Notes: generated by a model not told the origin, from the sequence alone. A stretch of DNA of 64,000 nt from Actinomycetota bacterium (GCA_947449765.1 CANFSP010000005.1:111278-175277); one strand, 5' to 3'. Shown: positions 46,001 through 56,692, counted from the first letter of the stretch. Program-made: numbers and translations.

Positions 46001-47025
46001 CCCGCGGGATTGTCGGCGATGGCCCAGTTGATTCCGGCAACAACGTCCGAGGTGTAACCCGATCCGTGGGCGCAATCCGAGGTGGGCCCCAGCACGTGCA
46101 CGGGCACGATGTAGGCCTGTTTCGCCACGCCGTAAGTAGTCGACGCCACGGTACCCGAGACGTGCGTGCCGTGACCGTTGCAGTCACTGTAGGTTCCACT
46201 TCCTGTGAAGTCCACACCGGGCAACAGGCGCGAACCGAGTTGAGCGTTGGCGGACACACCCGTGTCGATGACGTACACCTTCACACCAGCACCGGCCGAG
46301 TCAGGATAGCTGTAGCTCGTGTCGATGTTGGTGCCCGGCTGATCCAGCGTCGACAAATTCCAGATCGCTGGCGATTGGGTTGAGTCGACAGCGACCACCT
46401 CATCGGGCTCGACGACGACATCGGGGATGAGTCGCTGAAGTGCCGCAATCTGGGCATCCGTCGCGGTGACGGCAAGGCCCGACATGGCGTACTGATAGAC
46501 CCGGCGTGTGGTCAACCCCACGCTCGAGGCTGAGCTGACGAGCGAGCCGAGCTTGGTGCGTGTGACGCGCAGAATGAATCGCCGGGGAACGTTGGTCGGG
46601 CTCGCTGTGAGGTTTCGCAACCCCTGGGCGATGTCGGCGAGCCAGCCGCCGGATGCGGGTGTCGGGCTACTCGCAGGGCTCGGCGCTGGGGTCGGTGCGG
46701 AGGTCGGCATTGCAGACGGCGTGGGCGTCGGGGTTGCCGCGGCAGACGGCGTCGGCGTCGGCGCGCTGCTCGGGGAAGGTAACGGTGTCGGGCCAACCGA
46801 GGGAAGCGGCGTGGAGCCTGTATCACCCGGCGTCGTGGTCGACGGATCCGCGGTCGAGCCAGCCGACGGATCGGCGCTTGCCTCGGGGGTGGGGGCACTC
46901 GACGCGGAGGTTGCTGCCGATCCGGGGGTCGCCTCAAGCGCGCTTGCCGCACCTGACGCCGTCACATCGGCGAGCAGGAGTGCGCCGACCGTCAAGGCAG
47001 CAACGATTAACCTGCGTGAGTTCAC
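33994..47025 (-). CDS. Giant secreted subtilisin-like protease with 34 Ig-like modules (4343 residues)
   Basis: First gene of the 32 kb operon. A signal peptide (RRLIVAALTVGALLLADV, ending near residue 32) leads into a Pro/Thr/Ser-rich linker (to about 145), an I9-type prodomain (RRFILRVTRTKLGSLV on to near 220) and an S8 domain with Asp near 254 (VYVIDTGVS), His near 285 (CNGHGTHVSG) and Ser near 442 (GTSMATPHVAG). From about 510 to the end I count 34 modules of roughly 110 residues. Each has a Gly-x-Trp, a tyrosine-rich Trp-x-x-Cys strand and usually a second Cys, so an internal disulfide is likely. There is no LPXTG or C-terminal helix; the tail is Thr-rich. I prefer the GTG at 47025, with GGGGGAGG 11 bases upstream, over the GTG at 47037. 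Confidence 0.9.
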   Translation of the reverse strand: MNSRRLIVAALTVGALLLADVTASGAASALEATPGSAATSASSAPTPEASADPSAGSTADPSTTTPGDTGSTPLPSVGPTPLPSPSSAPTPTPSAAATPTPTPSAMPTSAPTPAPSPASSPTPASGGWLADIAQGLRNLTASPTNVPRRFILRVTRTKLGSLVSSASSVGLTTRRVYQYAMSGLAVTATDAQIAALQRLIPDVVVEPDEVVAVDSTQSPAIWNLSTLDQPGTNIDTSYSYPDSAGAGVKVYVIDTGVSANAQLGSRLLPGVDFTGSGTYSDCNGHGTHVSGTVASTTYGVAKQAYIVPVHVLGPTSDCAHGSGYTSDVVAGINWAIADNPAGAHAVINMSLGGSSNSSVKSAVAAAVADGIVVVVAAGNDSFPACYYSPANAPDAITVGALDSTNTEASFSNYGTCVDIWAPGVDIRSLDINNPGGTVSWNGTSMATPHVAGAAALYIADHPSATVSDVTTALIGAAETGVTFQSRVFPQTSPDRILDILGITGSSLANQTPPTVTVNNGTPSGAPKFGGSVSATSGTWSTTPTSRSFQWYSCLSASTSSQTIVPSGCSPAGSPKSAPASLTLDQSTVGKHMLVAETAVVGSQSRTVYSASQGVVDQAPVNDVAPALSGTAKVGSRVSTSDGTWRASPAEQVSYQWYSCSVATVAGGIKPPACTAIGSATGSSILLGSSLAGKFIVAEVKALNRATATPISSFSDSSSAVALAPTNTAAPVVSVSARAGANGAPRYVPASGGTSSTSLTATVGTWTGSPTPTTGIQWYRCDTATSAASANSNVPTDCTEISGANTASYLITESDVDTFVTAVVAATNSEGTTYANAVSTARVTSQPVSTSDPSISGTLQVGEQLSASPGGWTAVPAAQFSYQWYACSTAVSAADTVSSDCAVIASSATSSIFVVTQAQVNKRLAVAVKASNAGVSTPIQRVSASTAQVTMAPTNTVAPLLSIASGSTAGANGAPSWRPASASTSTTLSLSDGTWAGSTGITLGYAWYRCDRATSAGSAASDACVAISSASASTYRVSADDVGSTIVGAVTATNDIGTSTRVTASTLTVTQPVANTALPNLSGLATQGNVLSVIDDTWTGSPSATKSYQWMQCTQAVASASSTAPVTGAGCTDISGATSASFTSGSAQVGRFVLVRVSGKNAAQSTSTDTYSATTGAIASAPSITYTNPGANGAPRIMGAGGAALTTSSLLRANLQTGLNPAPTSSVYSWYRCSSSTGTSELLPDGCTLVSGASSATYRVVADDAGYFMVAAVDSAFATGPNRKLWTASTNQVTRAPYNAVAATVGTEPAIVGRTLTATPGTWTATPTAAFTYDWMSCTAPVASPSATIPAGCTLISGAKSASFTITPAQTNLYLSVKVTALNIAVTTATAPTQFSATSAKVLVAPANTKAPSTSSSPAATNKAPIVGSTVSATSGTWTGTPTPTLDYRWYSCPNAVAAAQTDVPGDCVAVTDWAPGKTFIAASGQVGAYLVVVERATNSAAVVTKSSVALNPVTAKPSRSSEPAISGTALVGELLTADPGTVDGSPTPSSAYAWQRCTANVPNPLANAPTTCSAIPTATGSTYLLATADAGAFISVKVTTTNIAGSIARVSASTSAVNAAVALTSLNAPTLAGAASDGSPLVGGTESMTGGTFSGWPAPTKTYQWFSCDAPIASATETLPDGCVAIDNANAQTYTLANSDATRYLTVEVTAANATNTKVVYSPTATKDVARALANVEAPALDQMRTKGETVTTTDGVWSGYPSPTFTYAWYRCTTEVVSARTSIPAGCVSTGAFDTTNAHYLNTNDPGSFVAVYVTATNRVGSSSMLTASTPKVFSVPTSNATVQISGNPWVGRQLSVTGATFDAVPAATNSFQWYSCASIHPPGLDAVPDDCFGISGASGATGVGDRFTVTSNEDGTYLMVAVFASNEAGSGMALSSAATLVKTIPSHTESPHIEGSATFGSTLSAIDGIWTGTAPLSYARQWMRCTAAVANPGDSAPVTGSGAAVCSPISTATGSTYVVGTADLGKYVVLKVTASNGTEDVSTYSASTTVLSSLPSYTTGMSVRIDSPSTDGAPRAGQTVTALPGSWSGIPAPTYTYAWYTCPTSRAAASQSIAGTCALVGGATGASLPLTREMVGKYPVAKVTGTNPAGNDWRYSPSTTTPVQTAPLATSNPTVSGKGFVGTTATATAGVWNASPTATTAFSWWQCTGLIADATLSQPSGCTPIDGANTRTLSLTAAFRDKYIAVMITATNTAGTTKLWSQTLGPVVDGPVVQTAPVISSTPKADPTSGGTVSVGHGTWLGTPTPLAADDSYQWYSCDAPVAASSTGDVPAGCSALLGEIYSTYSVSSSDVNYALLVKVTASNSHGTNYVFTKSTALVSIAPFLDLASGDAYPTITDAHFVGDPITATAGIWSGTPAPDLTYQWMSCASEKTEPTQLAPGSCTTIANQTASTYTPRNGDIGRFIIVKEIATNKAGSAGAYSASGAVIQSGPVNTAAPAITVTSQPASNGAPLVGGTVTADSGTWQGSPAPTFEYQWMRCASAVATGSSSAPPAAASCVDITDATDSSYDPVAEDRGKFLAVAVVATNTFATVTHYSATSAQVRMAPVLSTSASVLGSVFAQGTARAKNDVWLAFPAVTRSYAWFVCGSVVANASTAAPTGCEPGLGPDASTYAIARSQLGKYLVVGVTATNSEGASSTQYSASSAQIVEGPVNVAEPLVSNARPQLGQSPLTVNPGDWVPVAVAKRPRLTYQWYRCDKVVATSSEELAQTAGCAPIDGAQSTGYAMTQDDPGHALLVGVTGTNSLGESTMFSKSTALVTEKISVTVNPSIAGDPELGSAVPLSAEKGTWRGFPVPTTSYQWYQCTASTIVPAGATTEPAGCSSITGANKSTYPINSSDNGALLTVAVTQVHSLPGDTHPVTRFAATVGPVTDPPQFVNRPTVVIKNGSTALTSDAYPQVGNVATATPNTAAGADAAYQWYRCASSVAVPSTASKTLDLPTNGNCEAISGARSANYTVSQPDLRDFLTVSVEASNSAGSRFWWSTMSKQVQARPIATTLPSVDVAGVRKSGETLTADDGVWDAEPSATVTRVWLSCLAPVATTREVTAANPVPGTCIQRSDYTGLTYVQKDEDKGRYVTVKVSGTNTAGIREYLVAVTTSQATAQIPVVKSSPQVSISSTGTGSYITGETFLVSADAWNGLPKPTVAYQWYACDSRVTAVSSAPSATVTAAGCVSIDGQSGSQLITTGAQLGKYLLASSTATNAAGSATQYSASTGTALGLGKAETQSLRVSADQTTVPATITVTHSQWNVAGATPDGSGWAVCTSPVAAGSDAPVQCNDASTLSASQDSVTLSAGTPYAGAYITYYESLSWPDGASRTRVAASTGMITEKPALWTSHPRYVAPSVPTTAKVGTVAVGAPGAWGVTYPQPSTPLSWRGAPVGSLSTQWMRCSASHPTLIVGVGDNPADPADCSAISGAINSRYTPIHADAGSRLLLKIVATNSVGSSTIWTAGTAQVTEDPKNTVAPDVSGAAATNPILGETLSLGSGTWDGYPAPSYTYAWLSCTSAVANPADAQPAGCTVIPSQSGSTLQLTPALAVAGKYVVGRVTATNSLKSVEKYTKSTAQVYEVPVNLTAPSLGGNANVGSEIKLTSLATDWRATPTITAASLSYRWFSCLTAQTPSKLETVASGCTLMGGQTTSAITLQSAQTQSYVVGQVIATNAAGVTYQSSASTAQVKEKPQNAEAPTLSGTATTNIVGDTLSVTDGSWTGFPTPSLSYKWYSCTGSAQSASAIPAGCSAIANATTATFTLTTAEVGTTATPKYVLAAVTATNALNGSVTGTAVQTTLTRGPIRQAPAISAAPNSEPAASGMAHLGQTLTANTGVWTGFPAPTLTYSWFTCPAVISSAGAALPDSCMLIDGSANKPLVVDESLVGSRVALLVTATNSVNSVTRSSATTAAVTRSPVLSVAPVLSGASTVANGSNAVSVSTGEWTSSPAVASYAYAWFVCGSSRSASDTAPSGAECSSISGSSSSLTLPAAQAGKYVVAKVTATAATNKSGTDSTPTFTASFGPIRTAPAISAVAGSAPTVSGVAHLGETLTASAGTWTGFPAPSTSYDWYSCPAGTALASAASLPVSCVEISGASDAPLVVDESLVGARVALLVTATNSVSSVTRSSATTAAVTRSPLLTQTPQIIGASNEADGVNTVSVSRDTWQSYPTATKTYQWYVCSVALTASDTAPSSANCPTVLAPTTRTITLTPDLAGSFLVARVTATSSPVNKPGTGVTSTYTAGFEVVEAPVVPTRITSATTSSRTTTTTTTTTSTLTTRALLPQLAWSILW
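34050..34078. repeat. Hexanucleotide repeat in the protease 3' end
   Basis: Four copies of TTGTGG plus a partial fifth. In the minus-strand gene it encodes a run of threonines about 20 codons before the stop. Gain or loss of whole units would keep the frame. Confidence 0.85.
34460..34579. repeat. Copy B of a 120-bp direct repeat inside the protease
   Basis: Nearly identical to 35126-35245 at an offset of 666 bases, which equals two Ig-like modules (222 residues). Both copies encode LVVDESLVG(S/A)RVALLV and the following residues. The stretch between and including the copies has codon use unlike the rest of the gene. Confidence 0.9.
35126..35245. repeat. Copy A of the 120-bp direct repeat inside the protease
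   Basis: Partner of 34460-34579, with only a few base differences by eye. It belongs to module 31 of the Ig-like array, while the other copy belongs to module 33. Confidence 0.9.
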
Positions 47026-47189
47026 GAGCCGAAACACCTCCCCCAGGTCTTATCGCGGACACATCCACTTCAACACTAACCTGCGACGGAGAAAGCCGTA
47101 ACCGGGGGATTCTCGGTGCTGAATGCGCAGTGGCAATCCTCTGAACGGATTCCGAACATTCCCCTCATTCGTGAATCAACCACAACACA

Positions 47190-47224
47190 AAAACCGTGCG
47201 GACTCACTGAATCCGCACGGTTTT
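47190..47224 (-). terminator. rpoBC terminator
   Basis: Perfect 13-bp inverted repeat (AAAACCGTGCGGA / TCCGCACGGTTTT) with a nine-base loop, followed on the minus strand by a T-run. It lies 26 bases after the rpoC stop. The remaining gap to the protease gene (47038-47189) must hold that operon's promoter, but I see no clear -35/-10 pair. Confidence 0.88.
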
Positions 47225-47249
47225 GTGAGAGTCGCGAACGACTCGTTGA

Positions 47250-50200
47250 TTAGTTGTAGCTGGAGAAGCCATCCGAGCTGAAGTTGTCGTACTCCACGCT
47301 TTCGAACTCCGCCTCGGCGAGTTCTTCAACCGGAGCGAACAGTCGGTTCGGGTAGCGCTCGGCCTTGGCCTCTTCGGTCGCCTCAACGGTGACGTTGCGG
47401 TAGACCGGAAGACCGGTACCAGCCGGGATGAGCTTTCCGATGATGACGTTCTCTTTGAGACCGACCAGCGGGTCAGACTTGCCATCCATGGCAGCCTGCG
47501 TGAGCACGCGAGTCGTCTCTTGGAACGATGCGGCGGACAACCACGACTCGGTTGCGAGCGAAGCCTTGGTGATACCCATGACTTCTTGACGCGCTTGAGC
47601 GGGCTTCTTGCCCTCGGCGACAGCGGCACGGTTGATCGCGACGTAGCGTGCGCGGTCGACCACCTCACCGGGAAGCAGGTCAGTCTCACCGTGGTCGATG
47701 ACCGTAACCTTGCGGAGCATCTGACGCACGATGACCTCGATGTGCTTGGCGTGCACGGTTACACCCTGCTGGCTGTAGACGCGCTGCACACCATCGACGA
47801 GGTGCGTCTGCACCTTCCCGATGTCTTGCACACGAAGAACTTCCTTCGGGTCGATGTCACCCTTGACGAGCTGGGTTCCCACCTCGACGTGCTGGCCGTC
47901 TTCAACCTCGAGCGTGGCACGCTTGAGGATCGGGTAGATCTTCTCTTCGTCACCGTTGTCGGGAACGAGGATGATTTTGCGACCCTTCTCGGTTTCTTCG
48001 ATCGTGATTCGACCGGTTGCCTCGGCAAGCGGAGCCGCGTTCTTGGGCGTACGCGCCTCGAACAGCTCCTGCACACGCGGCAGACCCTGAGTCACGTCGG
48101 TTGCGTCGGCCGATCCACCGGTGTGGAAGGTACGCATGGTCAGCTGGGTTCCCGGCTCACCAATCGACTGGGCCGCGATAATTCCCACGGCTTCACCAAT
48201 GTCAACGCGCTTACCGGTTGCGAGCGAGCGACCGTAGCACTCGGCACACACACCGGCGACAGCTTCACAGGTCAGCACCGAGCGAACCTTGACGTGCGTC
48301 ACCCCGGCGGCAATGAGTTCAGCAATCTGCGGGTCACCGAGGTCGCTGTTGGCGCCGAGAATAACCTTGCCCTTGGCGTCGACCGCATCGGTGGCGAGGC
48401 TACGCGCGAAGACCTGGCTTTCCACGGTCTTGCTGCGGGTAAGTGCGCCACTGGCGTCGGGCACGGCAATTTCGAAGTCGAGACCACGGGTAGATCCGCA
48501 GTCCTCTTCGCGAATGATGACGTCCTGCGCCACATCCACGAGACGACGGGTGAGGTATCCCGAGTCAGCCGTACGCAGAGCGGTGTCGGCGAGACCCTTA
48601 CGGGCACCGTGGGTTGCGATGAAGTACTCCACCACAGACAGTCCCTCGCGGTACGACGAGATGATCGGACGCGGGATGATTTCACCCTTCGGGTTGTTCA
48701 CCAGACCACGCATACCGGCGATATTACGAACCTGCAGCCAGTTACCACGAGCACCCGAGGTGACCATGCGGTTGATGGTGTTGTCTTCGGGGAAGTTGTC
48801 GCGCATGGCCTGAGCAACCTCAGCGGTTGCTTCGGTCCAGATCTGCACGAGCTCCTGACGACGCTCGGTGTCGGTGATGAGACCCTTCTCAAACTCCGAC
48901 TGAACCTTGGCGGCACGCTTCTCGTAGCCCTCGAGGATCTTGGCCTTGTTCGGCGGGGTCATGATGTCCGACAGTGCGACGGTGACACCCGAGCGAGTAG
49001 CCCAGTGGAATCCAGCGTCCTTGATCTTGTCGAGCGACGCCGCAACCTCAGTCTTGGAGTAGCGCTCGGCGAGGTCGTTGACGATGTCCGAAATCTGACC
49101 CTTGTCGGCAACCTCGAGCACGTAGCGGTAGGTCTCCGGCAGGGTCTCGTTGAAGAGCGCCTGTCCGAGGCTGGTGTCGTGCAGCAGCGACTGGTTGGCA
49201 CACTGCGTGTGGTCGTGACCACCGTCAATGCGGATGCGCGCCATCGCGTTGAGGTCAAGAGTGCCCTGATCCTTCGCAAGAATCGCCTCGCTGACAGATG
49301 AGAACGCGCGGCCCTCACCGGTTGCGCCAGCCTTGACCGTGGTCAGGTGGTGCAAACCGATGATCATGTCCTGCGTGGGCAGGGTAACCGGACGACCATC
49401 CGACGGCTTGAGAATGTTGTTCGAGGCGAGCATGAGGATGCGCGCTTCGGCCTGAGCCTCAACCGACAGCGGAAGGTGCACAGCCATCTGGTCACCGTCG
49501 AAGTCGGCGTTGAACGCGGCACACACGAGCGGGTGAAGCTGGATGGCCTTACCCTCAACGAGCTGCGGCTCGAAGGCCTGGATTCCCAGGCGGTGAAGCG
49601 TTGGTGCGCGGTTCAGCAGAACGGGACGCTCGCTGATGATCTCTTCGAGCACATCCCACACCTGGGGACGGCTACGCTCAACCATGCGCTTCGCGCTCTT
49701 GACGTTGGCGGTGTGGTTGAGCTCCATGAGGCGCTTGATCACGAACGGCTTGAAGAGTTCGAGGGCCATCTGCTTGGGCAGACCACACTGGTGCAGTTTG
49801 AGCTGCGGACCAACGATGATGACCGAACGGCCCGAGTAGTCCACGCGCTTTCCGAGCAGGTTCTGACGGAAACGTCCCTGCTTACCCTTGAGCATGTCGG
49901 AGAGTGACTTGAGCGCACGGTTACCGGTTCCGGTCACGGGGCGACCACGACGACCGTTGTCGAAGAGCGCGTCAACTGCCTCTTGGAGCATGCGCTTCTC
50001 GTTGTTGACGATGATCTCGGGAGCACCGAGGTCGAGCAAACGACGCAAACGGTTGTTGCGGTTGATCACACGACGGTAAAGGTCGTTGAGGTCGGATGTC
50101 GCAAAGCGACCACCGTCGAGCTGAACCATGGGACGAAGCTCCGGCGGGATCACCGGCACGACGTCGAGAACCATGGCGGCTGGCGAGGTGTTCGTGGTGA

Positions 50201-51107
50201 GGAACGAGGAAACCACCTTGAGGCGCTTGATGGCACGAATCTTCTTCGCACCCTTACCCTCGGAGATTTCGAGACGGAGCTTGTCGGCTTCGGCAGCGAG
50301 GTCGAAGTCCTGCAGACGCTTCTGGATAGCCTCGGCACCCATGTAGGCGTCGAAGTAAATGCCGTAGCGGTCGGTCAACTCAGCGAAGACGGCGTCTTCC
50401 GGCTTGAGGTCGCCCACCTTGAGGTTGCAGAAGTCATCCCACACTCGCTCGAGACGCGCAATTTCGTCGTCGATGGACTTGCGGATCTGACCCATGGTCT
50501 TCTCGGCGGAATCCTTGACGCGGCGCTTCTGGTCAGCCTTGGCACCCTCAGCTTCGAGAGCTTCGAGGTCCTGCTCGAGGCGCTGCAGAGCAACGGCGAC
50601 ACGCTCGTCGCGCTGTCCCTCAAGCACCTTGATTTCGCGGCGGAGTTCGTTCTCGAGACCGGGACGGTCAGCGTGACGACCCTCTTCATCCACATCAATC
50701 ACCATGTAGGCGGCGAAGTAGATGACCTTCTCGAGGTCCTTTGGAGCCATGTCGAGCAGGTAGCCGAGGCGGCTGGGCACGCCCTTGAAGTACCAGATGT
50801 GCGTTACCGGAGCGGCGAGCTCAATGTGACCCATGCGCTCACGGCGAACCGAGGACTTGGTGACCTCAACGCCACAGCGCTCACACACGATGCCCTTGAA
50901 GCGGACGCGCTTGTACTTGCCGCAGGAGCACTCCCAGTCACGCGATGGACCGAAGATTTGCTCACCGAAGAGGCCGTCCTTTTCGGGCTTGAGCGTGCGG
51001 TAGTTGATGGTTTCAGGCTTCTTGACCTCACCGAAGGACCAACGACGAATGTCGTCCGCCGTGGCCAGACCGATACGAAGCTGGTCAAAAGTAGTTGCGT
51101 CGAGCAA
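47250..51107 (-). CDS. rpoC: RNA polymerase beta' subunit
   Basis: Catalytic subunit of RNA polymerase. The 1285-residue protein has the N-terminal zinc-binding site (CSCGKYKR ... CERCGVEV), the active-site [12 protein letters not shown] with its three Mg-binding aspartates, the [15 protein letters not shown] switch region, the trigger-loop/bridge-helix region near GARGNWLQ and [26 protein letters not shown]. It starts with TTG at 51107, with AAAGGA eight bases upstream, in line with the actinobacterial start LDATTF. It lies 35 bases after rpoB and ends at a strong terminator. Confidence 0.99.
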   Translation of the reverse strand: MLDATTFDQLRIGLATADDIRRWSFGEVKKPETINYRTLKPEKDGLFGEQIFGPSRDWECSCGKYKRVRFKGIVCERCGVEVTKSSVRRERMGHIELAAPVTHIWYFKGVPSRLGYLLDMAPKDLEKVIYFAAYMVIDVDEEGRHADRPGLENELRREIKVLEGQRDERVAVALQRLEQDLEALEAEGAKADQKRRVKDSAEKTMGQIRKSIDDEIARLERVWDDFCNLKVGDLKPEDAVFAELTDRYGIYFDAYMGAEAIQKRLQDFDLAAEADKLRLEISEGKGAKKIRAIKRLKVVSSFLTTNTSPAAMVLDVVPVIPPELRPMVQLDGGRFATSDLNDLYRRVINRNNRLRRLLDLGAPEIIVNNEKRMLQEAVDALFDNGRRGRPVTGTGNRALKSLSDMLKGKQGRFRQNLLGKRVDYSGRSVIIVGPQLKLHQCGLPKQMALELFKPFVIKRLMELNHTANVKSAKRMVERSRPQVWDVLEEIISERPVLLNRAPTLHRLGIQAFEPQLVEGKAIQLHPLVCAAFNADFDGDQMAVHLPLSVEAQAEARILMLASNNILKPSDGRPVTLPTQDMIIGLHHLTTVKAGATGEGRAFSSVSEAILAKDQGTLDLNAMARIRIDGGHDHTQCANQSLLHDTSLGQALFNETLPETYRYVLEVADKGQISDIVNDLAERYSKTEVAASLDKIKDAGFHWATRSGVTVALSDIMTPPNKAKILEGYEKRAAKVQSEFEKGLITDTERRQELVQIWTEATAEVAQAMRDNFPEDNTINRMVTSGARGNWLQVRNIAGMRGLVNNPKGEIIPRPIISSYREGLSVVEYFIATHGARKGLADTALRTADSGYLTRRLVDVAQDVIIREEDCGSTRGLDFEIAVPDASGALTRSKTVESQVFARSLATDAVDAKGKVILGANSDLGDPQIAELIAAGVTHVKVRSVLTCEAVAGVCAECYGRSLATGKRVDIGEAVGIIAAQSIGEPGTQLTMRTFHTGGSADATDVTQGLPRVQELFEARTPKNAAPLAEATGRITIEETEKGRKIILVPDNGDEEKIYPILKRATLEVEDGQHVEVGTQLVKGDIDPKEVLRVQDIGKVQTHLVDGVQRVYSQQGVTVHAKHIEVIVRQMLRKVTVIDHGETDLLPGEVVDRARYVAINRAAVAEGKKPAQARQEVMGITKASLATESWLSAASFQETTRVLTQAAMDGKSDPLVGLKENVIIGKLIPAGTGLPVYRNVTVEATEEAKAERYPNRLFAPVEELAEAEFESVEYDNFSSDGFSSYN

Positions 51108-51142
51108 TGTATTTATCCTTTGTATTCGTGTCGTCTGGTCGC

Positions 51143-54631
<3,489 letters not shown>

Positions 54632-54800
54632 AGCAATAACCTCCGCGGATCGTGAGCGATCCATATGCTGTTTGTCGGTGTGATGTGCGCGTCAGAGAAC
54701 GCCAAATATCGGTCATCCGAGGTGCCGTTACCTGGGGATGAAGACTGGTTACCACACCGACCGCAATATGAGGGCATGACAAACTGACGCGCAAAGTACA

Positions 54801-54830
54801 ACTATAGAACGGTTTTCACGGTTCTGTCCA
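54801..54830 (-). promoter_or_regulatory. rpoBC promoter
   Basis: On the minus strand TGGACA (54830-54825) and TATAGT (54806-54801) are 18 bases apart, close to the sigma-A consensus. The leader to rpoB would be about 160 bases. The spacer carries a direct repeat of AACCGT with nine-base period (54809-54823), which might bind a regulator. Confidence 0.68.
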
Positions 54831-54873
54831 GTCACAATCTGATGAAGATTTACCGGATGCCCCTGCCGACGGC

Positions 54874-54879
54874 TAGCCT
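54874..54879 (+). promoter_or_regulatory. Candidate leaderless -10 box
   Basis: TAGCCT is followed by six bases and the GTG at 54886, with no Shine-Dalgarno in front of the GTG. The same hexamer and spacing occur before the acyltransferase gene. No convincing -35 is seen. Confidence 0.4.
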
Positions 54880-54885
54880 AAGACC

Positions 54886-55746
54886 GTGGTTGCTCATCCG
54901 TCGATTCGATTGGCGTCTTCCGGATTGCGTGCCACCATCGAACCGGACCCTTACCAAGACGGGGCATTCATCCTCGAAGTCGACGGCACCCCGCAGTCTC
55001 ACGTGTTCGTTGACCACCCCGAAGAACTCTTTTTTGAGTACGTACGCCGCATCGGTCACGTCATCGACTCCGTTGCCGACGAGGGCGAACCCATCACCGC
55101 CGTTCATCTCGGTGGAGGCGGGTTGACTCTGCCGCGCTTCATCGAGGCGACGCGTCCCGGTTCCCGGCAGCAAGTGATGGAGCTCGAACCGGACCTCATC
55201 GATTTCGTTCGCGAGCACCTGCCGGTGCAGCGCGGGGCGAACATCCGCTACCGATACGGGGATGCTCGTACCGTCGTCGCCAAACTCCCTGCGGGCCTGC
55301 GCGGCACGGTCGATGTCGTGGTGGTTGACATCTTCGCCGGCGCGCGAACCCCGGCACACGTCACCACGCTCGAGTTCTTCACCGAAGTTGCCACGCTGTT
55401 GGCACCTGAGGGCGTCATCGTGGTCAATGCTGCTGATGGCCCCGGCCTCGCGTTTGTGAAGAGCCAGATTGCCACCCTTTCTGCGGTGCTCCCCCATGTG
55501 CTCGCCATCGCCGAAGCCCAGGTTCTCAAGGGGCGGCGCTTCGGGAACGTGGTGCTCGTCGCCTCACGACGTGACGATTTAGATGACTGGATGCCCCGAC
55601 TCATGGCCCGCGGACCACACCCCGCTCAGGCGCTCTCGGGTGTCAAACTGGCTCAACTCGTTGCCGGTGCCCCCATTGTCACCGACAACACCGCCATCGA
55701 CTCCCCCACGCCGAACAAGACCATCTTTCAGACGGTGAAGCGCTAG
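54886..55746 (+). CDS. Spermidine synthase-like (SpeE-fold) protein
   Basis: SAM-dependent methyltransferase-fold protein of the polyamine synthase family, 286 residues. The nucleotide-binding loop HLGGGGLTLPRFIEATRPG (about 74-92), the acidic MELEPDLIDFV, GDARTVV and VDIFAGARTP match the SpeE core. The N-terminal tetramerisation hairpin is short and no speD lies nearby, so aminopropyl transfer is not assured; many actinobacteria have such orphan proteins. It starts with GTG and is probably leaderless. The next gene follows three bases after the stop. Confidence 0.82.
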   Translation: MVAHPSIRLASSGLRATIEPDPYQDGAFILEVDGTPQSHVFVDHPEELFFEYVRRIGHVIDSVADEGEPITAVHLGGGGLTLPRFIEATRPGSRQQVMELEPDLIDFVREHLPVQRGANIRYRYGDARTVVAKLPAGLRGTVDVVVVDIFAGARTPAHVTTLEFFTEVATLLAPEGVIVVNAADGPGLAFVKSQIATLSAVLPHVLAIAEAQVLKGRRFGNVVLVASRRDDLDDWMPRLMARGPHPAQALSGVKLAQLVAGAPIVTDNTAIDSPTPNKTIFQTVKR

Positions 55747-55749
55747 GCG

Positions 55750-56208
55750 ATGGCGGACTTGGAGCGGGTTAGGGTGTGGGCGCAGGCCCTCATCCAGTTG
55801 CATCTCGACCCGGCCCAGTGGTCGTTTGCGTTCGATCACGCGCGCACTCGTGCCGGACTGTGCGACTTTACGAATCGGCGCATATCGGTGTCGCGCCACC
55901 TCGCCGCAAAGTATGACGACGACGAGATTCACCAAGTGTTGCTTCACGAGGTGGCCCACGCATTGGCGGGCTCGCGCGCCGGTCACGGACCGGTGTGGAA
56001 GCGCATCGCGCTCGAGATCGGTTACGACGGCAAGCGCACGCACGACGGCAGTGCCGCACACGAACTCGCGCCGTGGGTGGGCACCTGCCCCGGCGGTCAC
56101 GAACACTTTCGCTTTCGCCGCCCCAACCGTGAGCTCTCCTGTGGTGTGTGCGGTCGAGGGTTTTCGAAGGCCAACCTGATTTCGTGGCAGAAACGCGAGG
56201 TGCTCTGA
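55750..56208 (+). CDS. SprT-like zinc metalloprotease-fold protein
   Basis: A 152-residue protein of the SprT/SprTN-like family. The zinc site HEVAH (His66, Glu67, His70) and GHGPVW (His79) are intact. A C-terminal zinc-ribbon-like part has Cys-Pro-Gly-Gly-His and Cys-Gly-Val-Cys (about 111-133). Related proteins act on DNA-protein crosslinks in eukaryotes; the bacterial role is not established. It is coupled to the SpeE-like gene upstream and the SRPBCC-like gene two bases downstream. Confidence 0.88.
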   Translation: MADLERVRVWAQALIQLHLDPAQWSFAFDHARTRAGLCDFTNRRISVSRHLAAKYDDDEIHQVLLHEVAHALAGSRAGHGPVWKRIALEIGYDGKRTHDGSAAHELAPWVGTCPGGHEHFRFRRPNRELSCGVCGRGFSKANLISWQKREVL

Positions 56209-56210
56209 TC

Positions 56211-56687
56211 ATGACCCGAACCGTTCGGCTCAACCTCACGCTGAGGTGCACTGAGGATGCGGCCTGGCGCGCACTTCGTCAACCTGCCGGCCTCATCGCC
56301 ATCTCCGCCCCACTGCTTCGCGTGCGGTGCGTTGACACCCAACCCGACGTCTGGCCGCAGGACACTCCGGTGCTCATTCGCCTGAAGCTGCTGGGTTTGA
56401 TCCCGATGGGTTCGCAAACGGTGCGCATCACCGAAACAATCGAACCCGACGGTTCGCGCAGCGTCACCGATTCCGGATCGCCCGTCTCTGGGCCGTTACG
56501 CATGATGCGCAACTGGAATCATCGGATGAGCGTTCGTGCGTCAGCTGATGTTCCCGAGCGGTGCGAATTTCGCGATCGTCTTGTGGTGGATGCCGGTTGG
56601 CTCACACTCCCCGTCTGGGTGAGCATGTGGTTGCTCTGGCAGTATCGCGCAACTCGACTTCGCTCAGTTGCGCGTACCTGGCACTAA
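56211..56687 (+). CDS. SRPBCC-like small protein
   Basis: A 158-residue protein without obvious motif. Alternating strands (RTVRLNLTLRC, QTVRITETIEPDG, CEFRDRLVVDAG) and a C-terminal hydrophobic helix (LPVWVSMWLLWQYRATRL) are compatible with an SRPBCC/START ligand-binding fold, but I cannot name a ligand. I start at the ATG at 56211, two bases after the SprT stop and downstream of GAGGTG. The in-frame extension to 56148 overlaps the SprT-like gene. Confidence 0.65.
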   Translation: MTRTVRLNLTLRCTEDAAWRALRQPAGLIAISAPLLRVRCVDTQPDVWPQDTPVLIRLKLLGLIPMGSQTVRITETIEPDGSRSVTDSGSPVSGPLRMMRNWNHRMSVRASADVPERCEFRDRLVVDAGWLTLPVWVSMWLLWQYRATRLRSVARTWH

Positions 56688-56692
56688 CCGTC

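Noticed and set aside
33994..47025. CRISPR array or satellite DNA
   Set aside because: The repeats are about 330 bases, diverged and in frame in one coding gene; they are protein modules and not CRISPR units.
47520..49301. 593-codon open frame opposite rpoC
   Set aside because: Complement of rpoC with no ribosome-binding site or recognisable domain.
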